This document shows, in pieces, positions 1 to 7,743 of a DNA stretch of 46,841 nt. The stretch is taken from assembly GCA_019118605.1 (NCBI GenBank), contig DWYP01000004.1, forward strand, positions 1-46,841. The letters run 5' to 3'. Made by a program: the position numbers and the translations under genes. The stretch's first letter is position 1. Each line of letters begins with the position of its first letter. The notes beneath the pieces are model-generated. The model was not told where the DNA came from and did not search any database. It worked only from the letters and a program-made list of their open reading frames with translations. The DNA comes from Candidatus Alistipes faecavium. GTDB lineage: Bacteria; Bacteroidota; Bacteroidia; Bacteroidales; Rikenellaceae.

Positions 1-30
1 ATCCTGAGCCAGGATCAAACTCTCCATTGT
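1..30 (-). rRNA. rrs: 16S ribosomal RNA, 5' end only (partial)
   Basis: The reverse complement of the first 30 bases contains the universal 16S 5' signature (AGAGTTTGATCCTGGCTCAG). The gene reads leftward and nearly all of it lies outside the window. The mature 5' end is probably within a few bases of position 30. Two tandem promoters lie upstream at 177-208 and 402-432. Confidence 0.95.
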
Positions 31-170
31 AAAAAAATAAATGTTTCGTTAGAGTCCTGACTATTCGTTTCCTTTAAAGGAAATTGACAGATAAATACTA
101 CATTTCTCTCAAAATAACCAGTAATTCAAAGAACCAGTTTAAAAAAGCTCCGCACTTTTGGGTGCGAAAG
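31..170 (-). other. rRNA operon leader
   Basis: AT-rich transcribed leader between the proximal rRNA promoter and the 16S 5' end. It holds a perfect 16-bp palindrome (TTTCCTTTAAAGGAAA, 68-83) and a short hairpin (CGCAC/GTGCG, about 151-166). No coding signal is seen. Roles in antitermination or RNase processing are inferred from position only. Confidence 0.6.
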
Positions 171-176
171 GGATTG

Positions 177-208
177 CAAAGTTAAGCACTAATTTTGAAT
201 CCTGCAAA
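177..208 (-). promoter_or_regulatory. rRNA promoter P2 (proximal)
   Basis: On the minus strand there is TTTG (205-208), a 20-bp spacer and TAACTTTG (177-184), a full match to the Bacteroidetes -33/-7 consensus. Transcription should start near 170 and read into the 16S gene. Confidence 0.75.
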
Positions 209-401
209 TCTTTTTTCAAGATTTTTTTCAACCGCCGCAAGGACGGTTTGAAAAAAGCGGCAGGAGGTGCGAAACCCGAATCCGCAAAGACTTTTTCAAG
301 AACGTGCATTCGGCTGAAAATCAGACCTCAAACTACTTCAGACTCCCTTATTGTAAGCCCTCGGCGTATTTGGAAGAATCTGTATTTCTCAAATGCGGAT
401 G

Positions 402-432
402 CAAAGGTAGCGACTTTTTCGGAACCTGCAAA
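402..432 (-). promoter_or_regulatory. rRNA promoter P1 (distal)
   Basis: On the minus strand there is TTTG (429-432), a 19-bp spacer and TACCTTTG (402-409). It shares the context CCTGCAAAT at its -33 region with the proximal promoter, so the pair looks like a promoter duplication, a common way of strengthening rRNA transcription. Confidence 0.75.
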
Positions 433-499
433 TATTTCCGTATCTTTTTTTGAAAAAAATTTAAATTTTCCTCTTTGAGGGGGGATGATACCTTAATAT

Positions 500-645
500 A
501 TAGGGACGGGACAGGGCGGGCAAGGCAGGCAGGGCGGGCAGAACGAGCAAGGCGGGCAGGACAGACAGACAGGCAGGACGGGCAGGACGGGCAGGGCGGG
601 CAGGACGGGCAGGACGGACAGGACGGGCAGGACGGGCAGGACGGA
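500..645. repeat. Minisatellite, 9-bp unit GGGCAGGAC
   Basis: About 15 degenerate head-to-tail copies of a 9-bp unit (GGGCAGGAC, also GGGCAAGGC and GGACAGGAC) lie between the rRNA promoters and lspA. One frame would read Gly-Gln-Asp repeats, but no start, promoter or homology supports a protein. It is strongly G-rich on the plus strand. Confidence 0.8.
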
Positions 646-664
646 ACCGAGAGAACCGAAGGAA

Positions 665-709
665 AAGAAGTTCGGGGAGAAGAAGTTCGGGAAGATGAAG
701 TTCGGGAAG
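665..709. repeat. Second minisatellite, 15-bp unit x3
   Basis: Three consecutive 15-bp copies of AAGAAGTTCGGGRAG (665-679, 680-694, 695-709) with two or three substitutions. They follow directly on the 9-bp repeat. No gene is seen between the repeats and the lspA promoter at 867. Confidence 0.75.
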
Positions 710-866
710 GGCGGCAAGGAAAAAGCCGTCGGGTAAATGCGGGGAGGGTTGCAGGGAGAAGTAAATTCAGCCGCCGCCCCCAAGCCGACATGACGGCAAG
801 ACGGTCGGCAAAGAGGAAAAGAGCCGGAAAGAATCCCCCAAAAAGGACGGATGCGGATTTTTTTCG

Positions 867-874
867 TATTTTTG
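867..874 (+). promoter_or_regulatory. lspA promoter -7 element
   Basis: TATTTTTG matches TAnnTTTG. It lies inside the longer reading frame that would begin at 851, so that upstream start cannot be on the transcript. This sets the lspA start at 893. Confidence 0.65.
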
Positions 875-892
875 CCCCAAAATGACGGATTC

Positions 893-1507
893 ATGAAACT
901 CAAAAAGGTCTCTCTCCTCGTCGTGCTGCTGCTCATCGCAGATCAGGCGCTCAAAATCTGGGTCAAGACCCACATGCACCTCAACGAGGCGATCGTCGTC
1001 TTCCCCGACTGGTTCCAGCTGCGGTTCATCGAGAACAACGGCGCGGCGTTCGGCATGCACATCTATACCGGCAGCGGGTTCGACTGGGGCAAGCTGCTGC
1101 TGGGCATCTTCCGCATCGCCATGGTTTGTGCCGTGGGATGGATGATCCACCGCCTTGTCACCAAACGACAGGATACACCCAAGGGTGTGATCGTCGGACT
1201 GGCGCTGATCCTGGCCGGAGCCCTGGGCAACATCCTCGACAGCGCATTCTACGGACTGATCTTTTCGGAGTCGACACCCTATGCCGTTGCAGAGTTCGGA
1301 GGGCATTATGCCGGGTTCATGATGGGCAAGGTCGTCGACATGTTCTACTTCCCGCTGTTTCAGTGGAACAGCGTGCCGCGCCTGCTGCGCTTCCTGGTCG
1401 ACAGCAACAACTACTTCTTCGGCGCCATCTTCAACTTGGCGGATGCATACATCTCTGTGGCAGTCGTTTACCTGATCTTTTTCCAGTACCGCTTCTTCAA
1501 CAGATAG
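893..1507 (+). CDS. lspA: Lipoprotein signal peptidase (signal peptidase II)
   Basis: Integral-membrane aspartic protease that removes the signal peptide from diacylglyceryl-prolipoproteins. The 204-aa protein has four hydrophobic segments and an early D16-Q. The two catalytic aspartates sit in GNILDS (D116) and FNLADAYI (D184), both hallmarks of the family. It is longer than the E. coli enzyme (about 164 aa) because of a loop around residues 120-180, typical of Bacteroidetes. The start at 893 is chosen because the -7 promoter element lies at 867-874. The host relies on it heavily, as this window alone encodes many lipobox proteins. A palindrome TTTTTTTCGAAAAAAA at 1509-1524 follows the stop and may weakly terminate transcription. 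Confidence 0.95.
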   Translation: MKLKKVSLLVVLLLIADQALKIWVKTHMHLNEAIVVFPDWFQLRFIENNGAAFGMHIYTGSGFDWGKLLLGIFRIAMVCAVGWMIHRLVTKRQDTPKGVIVGLALILAGALGNILDSAFYGLIFSESTPYAVAEFGGHYAGFMMGKVVDMFYFPLFQWNSVPRLLRFLVDSNNYFFGAIFNLADAYISVAVVYLIFFQYRFFNR

Positions 1508-1526
1508 ATTTTTTTCGAAAAAAAGG

Positions 1527-1556
1527 TTGGAGATTCGAAAAAAAGCGTTACTTTTG
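1527..1556 (+). promoter_or_regulatory. tRNA-Leu promoter
   Basis: TTG (1527-1529), 19-bp spacer, TACTTTTG (1549-1556). The predicted start is near 1563, about 27 nt before the tRNA. Confidence 0.65.
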
Positions 1557-1589
1557 CACACCGCAAATCCGGAACAACACCGGTGCAAT

Positions 1590-1671
1590 GCCCAGGTGGC
1601 GGAATAGGTAGACGCGCACGTTTCAGGTGCGTGTGCCGCAAGGCGTGCAGGTTCGATTCCTGTCCTGGGCA
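1590..1671 (+). tRNA. tRNA-Leu (anticodon CAG)
   Basis: Cloverleaf: 7-bp acceptor stem GCCCAGG/CCTGGGC with discriminator A, D-loop with GG, anticodon stem CACGT/GCGTG with loop TTCAGGT (anticodon CAG), long class II variable arm (TGCCGCAAGGCG), and T-arm with GGTTCGATTCC. The 3' CCA is not encoded, usual for this phylum. It has its own promoter and a strong terminator at 1675-1708, so it is a single-gene unit. Confidence 0.95.
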
Positions 1672-1674
1672 CGG

Positions 1675-1708
1675 AAAACCCCGTTGAACGAAAGTTCGGC
1701 GGGGTTTT
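1675..1708 (+). terminator. tRNA-Leu terminator
   Basis: Hairpin with stem AAAACCCCGTTGAAC / GTTCGGCGGGGTTTT (two G-T pairs) and loop GAAA, ending in a T-run. Confidence 0.85.
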
Positions 1709-1739
1709 GCTTTATGCGTCCGGACGCGGGGAGGGAAGG

Positions 1740-1960
1740 GAAGGGGCCGCGAAGGCGGAAAAAAGAAAAAAACAGAGCGGCAGGCGAAGGAGGCAAAAAC
1801 ATCCGGGGATGGGCGAAGGGCGAACAAGAGGACAGGCAAGAGACAGGCAAGGAGACAGGCAGGCAAGGGAAGAGCGGCAGAAGAATCGGGAGACGAATCG
1901 GGAGTAGGATCGGCAGAAAGCCGGAAGAAGGGCGGAAGAAGGGCGGAAAATATCAGTCGG
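1740..1960. repeat. Purine-rich degenerate repeat tract
   Basis: Noncoding stretch of short, imperfect direct repeats on the plus strand: GACAGGCAAG-like units (about 1828-1868), GAATCGGGAG-like units (about 1882-1915) and GAAGAAGGGCG twice (about 1923-1945). No promoter or gene is seen before 1986. It resembles the 500-645 tract in base use and in GACAGGCA words. Confidence 0.6.
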
Positions 1961-1985
1961 AGTCGCGGGAAGAGCAATTTTTGAG

Positions 1986-1993
1986 TATTTTTG
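1986..1993 (+). promoter_or_regulatory. Promoter -7 element for the GH92 gene
   Basis: TATTTTTG matches TAnnTTTG. It is followed 53 nt later by the ATG preceding a signal peptide (2046). The ATG at 1995 is too close to the promoter to be used. Confidence 0.6.
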
Positions 1994-2045
1994 TATGACT
2001 TCCGGCGTTCGGAGGTGCAAAACCCTCAACCAAAAGCACGACAAA

Positions 2046-4742
2046 ATGCACTTTTTTACACGATCCTGCGCCCTCCTTGCGGCGGCAATCCTCTTTCAGG
2101 GCCCCGGAGCAAAGGCCCAAGGCAACAATGACGGCGCCCCGACGGGCAGTCTCCTCCAGTATGTCGACACGCGGATCGGCACCGACCTGTGGCAGAAAAA
2201 ATCCACGTTGAGCAACGCCGAGCGCCCGCACGGCTTCGTCTATCCGGGGGTAGGCCTGCCCTTTGCCATGACCCAATGGTCGGCACAGACCGCCGAGAAC
2301 GACATCGCCTACGCCTGGCAGCATGAGCGGATTCAGGGGTTCCGCGCCACGCACTACCCCAACGGTGCGGCGATGTCGGAGTACGGAGCCTTCACGATCA
2401 TGCCCTCGGTCGGCGAGCTGAAGACCGACGTCTCCGAAAGGGCTTCGAGGTATGCGCACGACGGCGAGATCGCAAAACCCCACTACTACGCCGTAACCCT
2501 CGAGGATTACGGCATCCGCGCGGAGCTGACCGGAGCCTCGAAGGCCGGGTACCTGAAGTTCACCTATCCCGCCTCGGAGCAGGCGCACATCCTCATCGAC
2601 AATCCCCGCAGCGACAAGGGCAGCTACTTCCGCGTCCTTCCCGAACGCAACGAGATCGAAGGGTTCACCACCGTGGCCGGGCGTGTCGGGAATCAGGGGT
2701 ATGTCGGCCGGGAGTTCGCCTGCTACTTCGTGGCGCGCTTCAACAAGCCCCTCGGAGAGTGCGCGATCGTCCCGTCGCCGAGCGAAACCCCCATGGAGCA
2801 GCTCTTCGACAGAGGCTTCGAGGGCGAGTTCTTCAACAACATGTCGCTCGAGGGGAGTCCCGAAGCGACGAGGGTCGACTCGAAGATCGATTTCGAGTGG
2901 GACGGCGCCCCGGCAAAGGGGATACAGGCCGACCGATTCTCGATAAGGTACCGCGGCACGATGAAGGCCCGCACCTCCGGGGAGCATGCCTTTTACCTGA
3001 CCAGCGACGACGGAGCCCGGATGTTCATCGACGGGCGGAAGGTCATCGACGCATGGTCCGACCACGGGCCGCAGACGGATGTCTGCACGTGCGAGATGCG
3101 TGAAGGCGAGGAGCACGAGGTCGTCATCGAGTATTACGAGAACACGAACTCCGCGACGCTGAAACTGAGCTGCGTGGAACCGAAGGAGTATGACGCCGCG
3201 CGGCTCCGCCGGATGGCGCTCAAGGGCTCCTCCGGAGCCGCGGTGCACGTGACGTTCGCAACCTCGGAAGGCGAGGCCGTGGAGGTGCAGGTCGGCACGT
3301 CGTTCATCAACTTCGAGCAGGCGCGCCGGAATCTCCGCGAGGAGATCGGGGAGAAGTCCTTCGAAGAGCTCCGCGCGCAGACCGGGGCGGCCTGGGAGGA
3401 GGCCCTCGGGAAGATCCGCATCGAGACCTCCGAGCGAAACCGGGAGATCTTCTACACCGCCCTGCAGCGCTGCATGCTCCTGCCGCGGGAGATCTCCGAG
3501 GGCGGATACCATTACAGCGCATTCAACGGGAAGATCATGCCCGGGGTGATGTACACCGACTTCTCGCTGTGGGACACCTTCCGCTCGCTGCACCCGCTGC
3601 TGATCTTCCTGCAGCCCGCGAGGGTCAACCGGATGATCGAGGCGCTGCTCAACTCCTACGACGAGGGCGGCTGGATCCCGAAATGGCCCAGCCCGGGCTA
3701 TTCGAACATCATGCACGGGACCCATGCCGACGCGGTGATTGCCGACGCCTACGTCAAGGGGCTGCGCGACTACGACTGCGACAAGGCCCTCGAGGCCATG
3801 ATGAAGAACGCCACCACGAAGGGCACGGGACGATACGTCGCCCGCGTGGGGATCCTCGACTTCATACGCCTGGGATACGTCCCCACGGACAAATACGGCG
3901 AGTCGGCCATCCGGACGCTCGAATTCTCCTACGACGACTTCTGCATCGCACAGATGGCCCGAGCCATGGGCAACGACGGGCTGTATGAGCGGATGATGGC
4001 CCGGGCGGGGAACTACATCAACATCCTCGATCCCGAGACGCGGATGGTTCGGGGTCGCAACAGCGACGGCACGTGGCGCGACGCGAAAGACCCGTCGATC
4101 AGCGGCTGGGCGCAGGGCTCCGACCGCGACCGTGAGACCTACTTCCGCAACATCACGCTCTTCGTTCCGCACGACGTGCAGGGACTGGCCAACTTCATGG
4201 GTGGGAACGCGGAGCTGGAGGCCTATCTCGACTACTTCTTCGACAACGACTTCTATTACGTCGGGGACGAATACTCGATGCACTCCCCCTACCTCTACAA
4301 TTTCATCGGCAAGGCGTGGAAAACGCAGAGGACTATCCGCGGGCTGCTCGACTACAACTTCACGAACGACTCCTGGGGGCTGCCCGGGAACGACGACTGC
4401 GGGCAGATGTCCTCGTGGTACGTCATGGGCGCGATGGGGTTCTACCCCGTGTGTCCGGGGATTCCGGCCTACCAGATCGGGAGTCCCGTCGTCGACCGGG
4501 TGGAGATGAAGCTTGCAAACGGGAAGACTTTCACGCTCGTTGCGGAGAACAACTCGCCGCAGAACGTCTACATCCAGTCGGCGCGGCTCAACGGAAAGCC
4601 CTGGACGAAAAGCTGGATCAGCCACGACGACATCATGGACGGCGGGACGCTGGTGCTCAGGATGGGCAGCCGCCCGAACCGGAAATGGGGCGCGGCGAAG
4701 GAGGACATCCTCCCGTCGGTCAGCGCCCCGGCGGCCCGTTAG
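2046..4742 (+). CDS. GH92 family alpha-mannosidase with inserted PA14 domain
   Basis: GH92 enzymes are calcium-dependent exo-acting alpha-mannosidases; most known ones act on N-glycans or alpha-mannan. The 898-aa protein has a Sec signal peptide (about residues 1-25). An N-terminal beta-sandwich (DTRIGTD, HERIQGFRATHYPNG) is interrupted at about 255-378 by a PA14-like module (HAFYLTSDDGARMFIDG), and an (alpha/alpha)6 catalytic domain follows. Signature segments are MHGTHADAVIADAY (about 556), the PYLYNFIGKAWKTQ region, and GNDDCGQMSSWYVMGAMGFY (about 781), which carries acidic catalytic residues of the family. It is convergent with the metallophosphoesterase gene and outside the mannan operon. 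The linkage specificity cannot be read from sequence; alpha-mannosides are likely, and PA14 suggests extra glycan binding. Confidence 0.88.
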   Translation: MHFFTRSCALLAAAILFQGPGAKAQGNNDGAPTGSLLQYVDTRIGTDLWQKKSTLSNAERPHGFVYPGVGLPFAMTQWSAQTAENDIAYAWQHERIQGFRATHYPNGAAMSEYGAFTIMPSVGELKTDVSERASRYAHDGEIAKPHYYAVTLEDYGIRAELTGASKAGYLKFTYPASEQAHILIDNPRSDKGSYFRVLPERNEIEGFTTVAGRVGNQGYVGREFACYFVARFNKPLGECAIVPSPSETPMEQLFDRGFEGEFFNNMSLEGSPEATRVDSKIDFEWDGAPAKGIQADRFSIRYRGTMKARTSGEHAFYLTSDDGARMFIDGRKVIDAWSDHGPQTDVCTCEMREGEEHEVVIEYYENTNSATLKLSCVEPKEYDAARLRRMALKGSSGAAVHVTFATSEGEAVEVQVGTSFINFEQARRNLREEIGEKSFEELRAQTGAAWEEALGKIRIETSERNREIFYTALQRCMLLPREISEGGYHYSAFNGKIMPGVMYTDFSLWDTFRSLHPLLIFLQPARVNRMIEALLNSYDEGGWIPKWPSPGYSNIMHGTHADAVIADAYVKGLRDYDCDKALEAMMKNATTKGTGRYVARVGILDFIRLGYVPTDKYGESAIRTLEFSYDDFCIAQMARAMGNDGLYERMMARAGNYINILDPETRMVRGRNSDGTWRDAKDPSISGWAQGSDRDRETYFRNITLFVPHDVQGLANFMGGNAELEAYLDYFFDNDFYYVGDEYSMHSPYLYNFIGKAWKTQRTIRGLLDYNFTNDSWGLPGNDDCGQMSSWYVMGAMGFYPVCPGIPAYQIGSPVVDRVEMKLANGKTFTLVAENNSPQNVYIQSARLNGKPWTKSWISHDDIMDGGTLVLRMGSRPNRKWGAAKEDILPSVSAPAAR

Positions 4743-4787
4743 GACTGTCGCCGCGGAGCGGGCGGTGGCATCCCGCGGTTCGGTCTG

Positions 4788-6488
4788 TCACCGCGTCGCA
4801 TCCGAGTCCACGAGGAACGTGCCGTAGTCGGCATGCTCGTTCGCCCGCATCTCCAGCGGCCGCCACCACAACTGCGACGGCTTCGTATTCAAGATATTGT
4901 CGCAATCCACAAAGCCGATATTGAGGTTGAAACGCCGGATCCCTTCGGCCGGGAGGGAGAGTTCGGCCTCCAGCCCGGAGTCTGTCGGCCGGCACACTGC
5001 CCGACAATCGTCGTCGGACGTCGCCCCGGCCGTCAGTTCAATCCGGCGGGTCGGCGCACCCTCGGGCGTGAACAGCACGATCAGGCGGTCCTGCAGCTTT
5101 TCCGGGTCGGGATCCGTAATGAGCACGTCGTCCGAAGTCTCGATGCGGAGCAGAAGGCGGGAGCCGCGGAGCGACACCTCGAACAGGAAGCGGCCGTCGT
5201 CGGTCGAATGCCAGTCCCAGTCCTCCCGGACATAGAACGGATCGTCGACCCGGACACGGAGCGGCGTCGCCCCACAGCGGCGGATGCAGTCCGCCAGCCA
5301 CCGCTTCCCGGCAGGAGCCGAGACCTCGCGGTCCCCGATCCGATAGCAGCCCACGCATGCCACCTCCACAGGCGGCAGGTCGTCGAGCGACTGCGGCCGG
5401 TCGAAAAACAGCCGCAACGGGATCGTATCGCACGAATTGCCGCGAACCTCCCGGGTGAACTCCGCAGGCTCGAAGCACCCGTGCGGAATCTCCGGAGCCC
5501 GGAACGACACCCGCAGAGGCAGTTCCGAGGGATTGGTCAGCACGAGGTCGGTCGCGAGAAGATTCGTCGGGCTCTCCGCGGCCACCGTCGGGACGACATG
5601 CAGCCACTCCTCCCCGGCAAGCTGCTCCACCGGAACGCGGCTTTGCTCGTTCACGGCATCGAGCGGGAGAGGCGTGCCGTCCACCGAGACGTTGCGGATC
5701 GCAACCTCCCCCCTGCAGACGTCAACCACGAAGAAATGGTCGAACTCCCCCATCGCAACGCCGCGCATCGGGGAGTCGCCGCCCATGGTGGCAAGGTTGT
5801 AATGGGGGCGTCCCTGTCGGCTGGCGGCATAGTAGCGGTGCGTATGCCCGCTGAAGACGGTGACGTCTCGCTTCAGGAACTGCTCCTCGAGGAGGTTGTA
5901 GTTGGGATCCGTACCGGTAAACCACAGCGGGGTGTGCATGACAACGAACATCGGCCCTTCGGAGCGCTCCTGCTCCAGCACGCGGAGGAAATACGCTGCT
6001 TGTGCGTCGGAAATCCCGGTACGGCCTTCGCCGAGGATCTCCTCGGTATTGAGCACCAGGAACAGCGAAGAGCCCGCCCGGAACGCATAGTAGCTGCGGC
6101 CGAAGCGCTCGTTCCAAAGCGCCGCGAGCTCCCGGTTGCTGTAGTCGTGGTTCCCGGGCGCAGAGTAGAACGGGGCCCCGAACCGTTCACTCAGGGCGTC
6201 GAACTCCGCCCACATCCGCAGCGCATAATCCCTGTCGGTAGTATATCCGTCGATCAGGTCGCCCACCGCAACGACAAAGTCGGGGGCACAGGCGCGGAGC
6301 TGTTCGGCGCCTTTGCGGAAGACGTCGCGCCGCTCGCCGCCCGCGCGGTCGGCAACCACGACAAAACGATACGTATCGGAGAGTTCGGGAAGGATCGAAA
6401 AGGCACCTCGGAGCGTATCGCTGCCATACGAGGGCTGCCCGAAGGCAAAAAAAGGAAGTCCTGTCAACAGGAACAGCAATCGTTTCAT
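4788..6488 (-). CDS. Secreted calcineurin-like metallophosphoesterase with C-terminal beta-sandwich
   Basis: Predicted 566-aa secreted phosphoesterase; the substrate is unknown. After a signal peptide (about 1-17) come the dinuclear-metal motifs ADRAGG (D47), VGDLID (77-81), GNHD (112-115), MHTP (H185) and GHTH (214-217). The first motif is D-R-x-G-G instead of the common D-x-H, as in a recognised secreted subgroup. Residues about 400-560 form a separate domain resembling the CBM9-like beta-sandwiches found attached to Bacteroidetes enzymes (inference). The start at 6488 is chosen because the signal peptide begins there; a frame extension to 6530 adds nothing. Upstream TTATTTTG (minus, about 6513-6520) is a weak -7 candidate. 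It sits between GH92 and the AraC regulator but has no clear role in mannan use. Confidence 0.82.
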   Translation of the reverse strand: MKRLLFLLTGLPFFAFGQPSYGSDTLRGAFSILPELSDTYRFVVVADRAGGERRDVFRKGAEQLRACAPDFVVAVGDLIDGYTTDRDYALRMWAEFDALSERFGAPFYSAPGNHDYSNRELAALWNERFGRSYYAFRAGSSLFLVLNTEEILGEGRTGISDAQAAYFLRVLEQERSEGPMFVVMHTPLWFTGTDPNYNLLEEQFLKRDVTVFSGHTHRYYAASRQGRPHYNLATMGGDSPMRGVAMGEFDHFFVVDVCRGEVAIRNVSVDGTPLPLDAVNEQSRVPVEQLAGEEWLHVVPTVAAESPTNLLATDLVLTNPSELPLRVSFRAPEIPHGCFEPAEFTREVRGNSCDTIPLRLFFDRPQSLDDLPPVEVACVGCYRIGDREVSAPAGKRWLADCIRRCGATPLRVRVDDPFYVREDWDWHSTDDGRFLFEVSLRGSRLLLRIETSDDVLITDPDPEKLQDRLIVLFTPEGAPTRRIELTAGATSDDDCRAVCRPTDSGLEAELSLPAEGIRRFNLNIGFVDCDNILNTKPSQLWWRPLEMRANEHADYGTFLVDSDATR

Positions 6489-6759
6489 TTCAACATGATT
6501 TCTGACATTCGACAAAATAATCGAGGACATGGAGGCGACAAGACGCAGCCGAAGGATCCGGAAGCATCGGTGTCGCGGGCGACCGGCGGAGCGGTCGGAG
6601 AGGAACCTGCAGCGGAGCTGCAGAATGGAAGCAGCGGAACGGCGGCTGTCGGACGGCAGAGCGACGGTGAGGCGGCAAACGGCAGCGAACGGCGGCGAAC
6701 GACGGCGGCAGGGCCGCGGTCGGATGACCGGATGACCAGATGATCGGGCAACCAGACGG
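6489..6759. other. Low-complexity intergenic spacer
   Basis: G-rich plus-strand sequence of degenerate GGCGGNNAACGGC-like and GATGACCGGATGACCAGATGA-like short repeats. No RNA gene, convincing ORF or terminator was recognised. Confidence 0.4.
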
Positions 6760-7653
6760 TCAGACGATCACCTGCTTCTTCCGGTACATGTCCCGGAACT
6801 CCTTGGGCGTACACCCCTTTTTGCGGCGGAACAGCCGGTTGAAATTCGACATGTTGTTGTAGCCGCACTCGTAACAAATCTCCGCAATGGTCTTGTTCGT
6901 GTCGATCAACAGCCGGGCGACCTTGCCGATGCGGATGTCGATCAGGTAGTCGGTAAAGCTCTTGCCCGTATGCTGACTGAAAAAGCGGCTGAAGGCCACT
7001 TCGCTCATGTTGGCGAGATGCGCCACCTCGCCCAGCGTGACGTTGCGGGCGAAATTCTGCTGCAGGTAGGCATCCGCCAGGCGGATCCGACGGCTCTGGA
7101 TACTGCTCTCGGCATGGGCGAAGGCGTTGCTGGCCAGCGTCCGCGTATCGTGCGAAACCGACAGTTCGTAAAGGAGCGTCAGAAAGGTGACGACCAGATA
7201 GAACCCCTGCGACTCGCACGTCAGGGCGTTGAGCAGCGGCCGCACCCGCAGGATCGTGGCCAACGAGAACGACAACCCTTTGCACCCCTTCTGGAACATC
7301 GTCTGAATCGAGTGGAACTGATTCTTGTCCAGGAGTTTGTCCGAAAGCCAGTCGTCCGAAAACTGGATCGTGATTTCGCGGATGTTGCCCGGCACAAGGC
7401 GGTGGTTCTGCCAGCCGTGCTCCAGATTCCCGCTCGAAATGAGCACCAGTTCGTAATCGCCGATCTCCTCGATCGAATCCCCCACAACCCGCTGGGCCCC
7501 CGCGGCGTTCTCGATATAGTTGATCTCGAACTCCCGGTGGGTATGGATCGGATAGTTGAATTCGGCTTTCCGGCGCTCGATGACATAGATGCAGTCGGCC
7601 TCGGAAAGCGGGGTGATCTCATGGAGCACACTGTTGTTTTTGGTCGGGATCAT
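6760..7653 (-). CDS. AraC-family transcriptional regulator (cupin-type sensor)
   Basis: 297-aa regulator with an N-terminal cupin-like sensor (HTHREFEINYI, about 37-47, then SGNLEHGW) and a C-terminal AraC/XylS double helix-turn-helix (about 195-297). The latter contains LGEVAHLANMSEVAFSRFF and AEICYECGYNNMSNFNRLFR, the conserved second-helix signature. It sits immediately downstream of the mannan operon on the same strand, 90 nt after the last GH26 stop, but has its own candidate promoter. By position it is the likely regulator of the mannan locus, since no hybrid two-component system or SusR homologue is present in the window. Ligand and binding sites are not known; phased ATGC repeats at 20806-20858 are candidates. 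Confidence 0.88.
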   Translation of the reverse strand: MIPTKNNSVLHEITPLSEADCIYVIERRKAEFNYPIHTHREFEINYIENAAGAQRVVGDSIEEIGDYELVLISSGNLEHGWQNHRLVPGNIREITIQFSDDWLSDKLLDKNQFHSIQTMFQKGCKGLSFSLATILRVRPLLNALTCESQGFYLVVTFLTLLYELSVSHDTRTLASNAFAHAESSIQSRRIRLADAYLQQNFARNVTLGEVAHLANMSEVAFSRFFSQHTGKSFTDYLIDIRIGKVARLLIDTNKTIAEICYECGYNNMSNFNRLFRRKKGCTPKEFRDMYRKKQVIV

Positions 7654-7674
7654 CGTTCGGGTCTTTGGGTGTTA

Positions 7675-7705
7675 CGAATATAGCCATTTTCGCACAATAA
7701 AACAA
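7675..7705 (-). promoter_or_regulatory. Candidate promoter for the AraC regulator
   Basis: Minus strand TTG (7703-7705), 20-bp spacer, TATATTCG (7675-7682), one mismatch from TAnnTTTG. The start would be about 10-15 nt before the ATG. Confidence 0.4.
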
Positions 7706-7743
7706 CTGATCGGAACGCCCCCTCCCGCTGCGGAGGGCCGGAG

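Noticed and set aside
500..709. Possible CRISPR array.
   Set aside because: Repeats are 9 and 15 bp, directly abutting and without unique spacers; no cas genes are present.
475..885. A frame coding Gly-Gln-Asp repeats across the minisatellite.
   Set aside because: No promoter, no signal peptide and no homology; coding is a by-product of the 9-bp period.
1953..4625. An 890-codon minus-strand frame opposite the GH92 gene.
   Set aside because: The GH92 product is recognisable along its whole length; the antisense frame is Val/Arg/Gly-rich with no domain.
4743..4787. Terminator hairpin between the GH92 and metallophosphoesterase genes.
   Set aside because: CCGCGG/CCGCGG-type pairings exist but no stable stem with a T-tract on either strand could be built.
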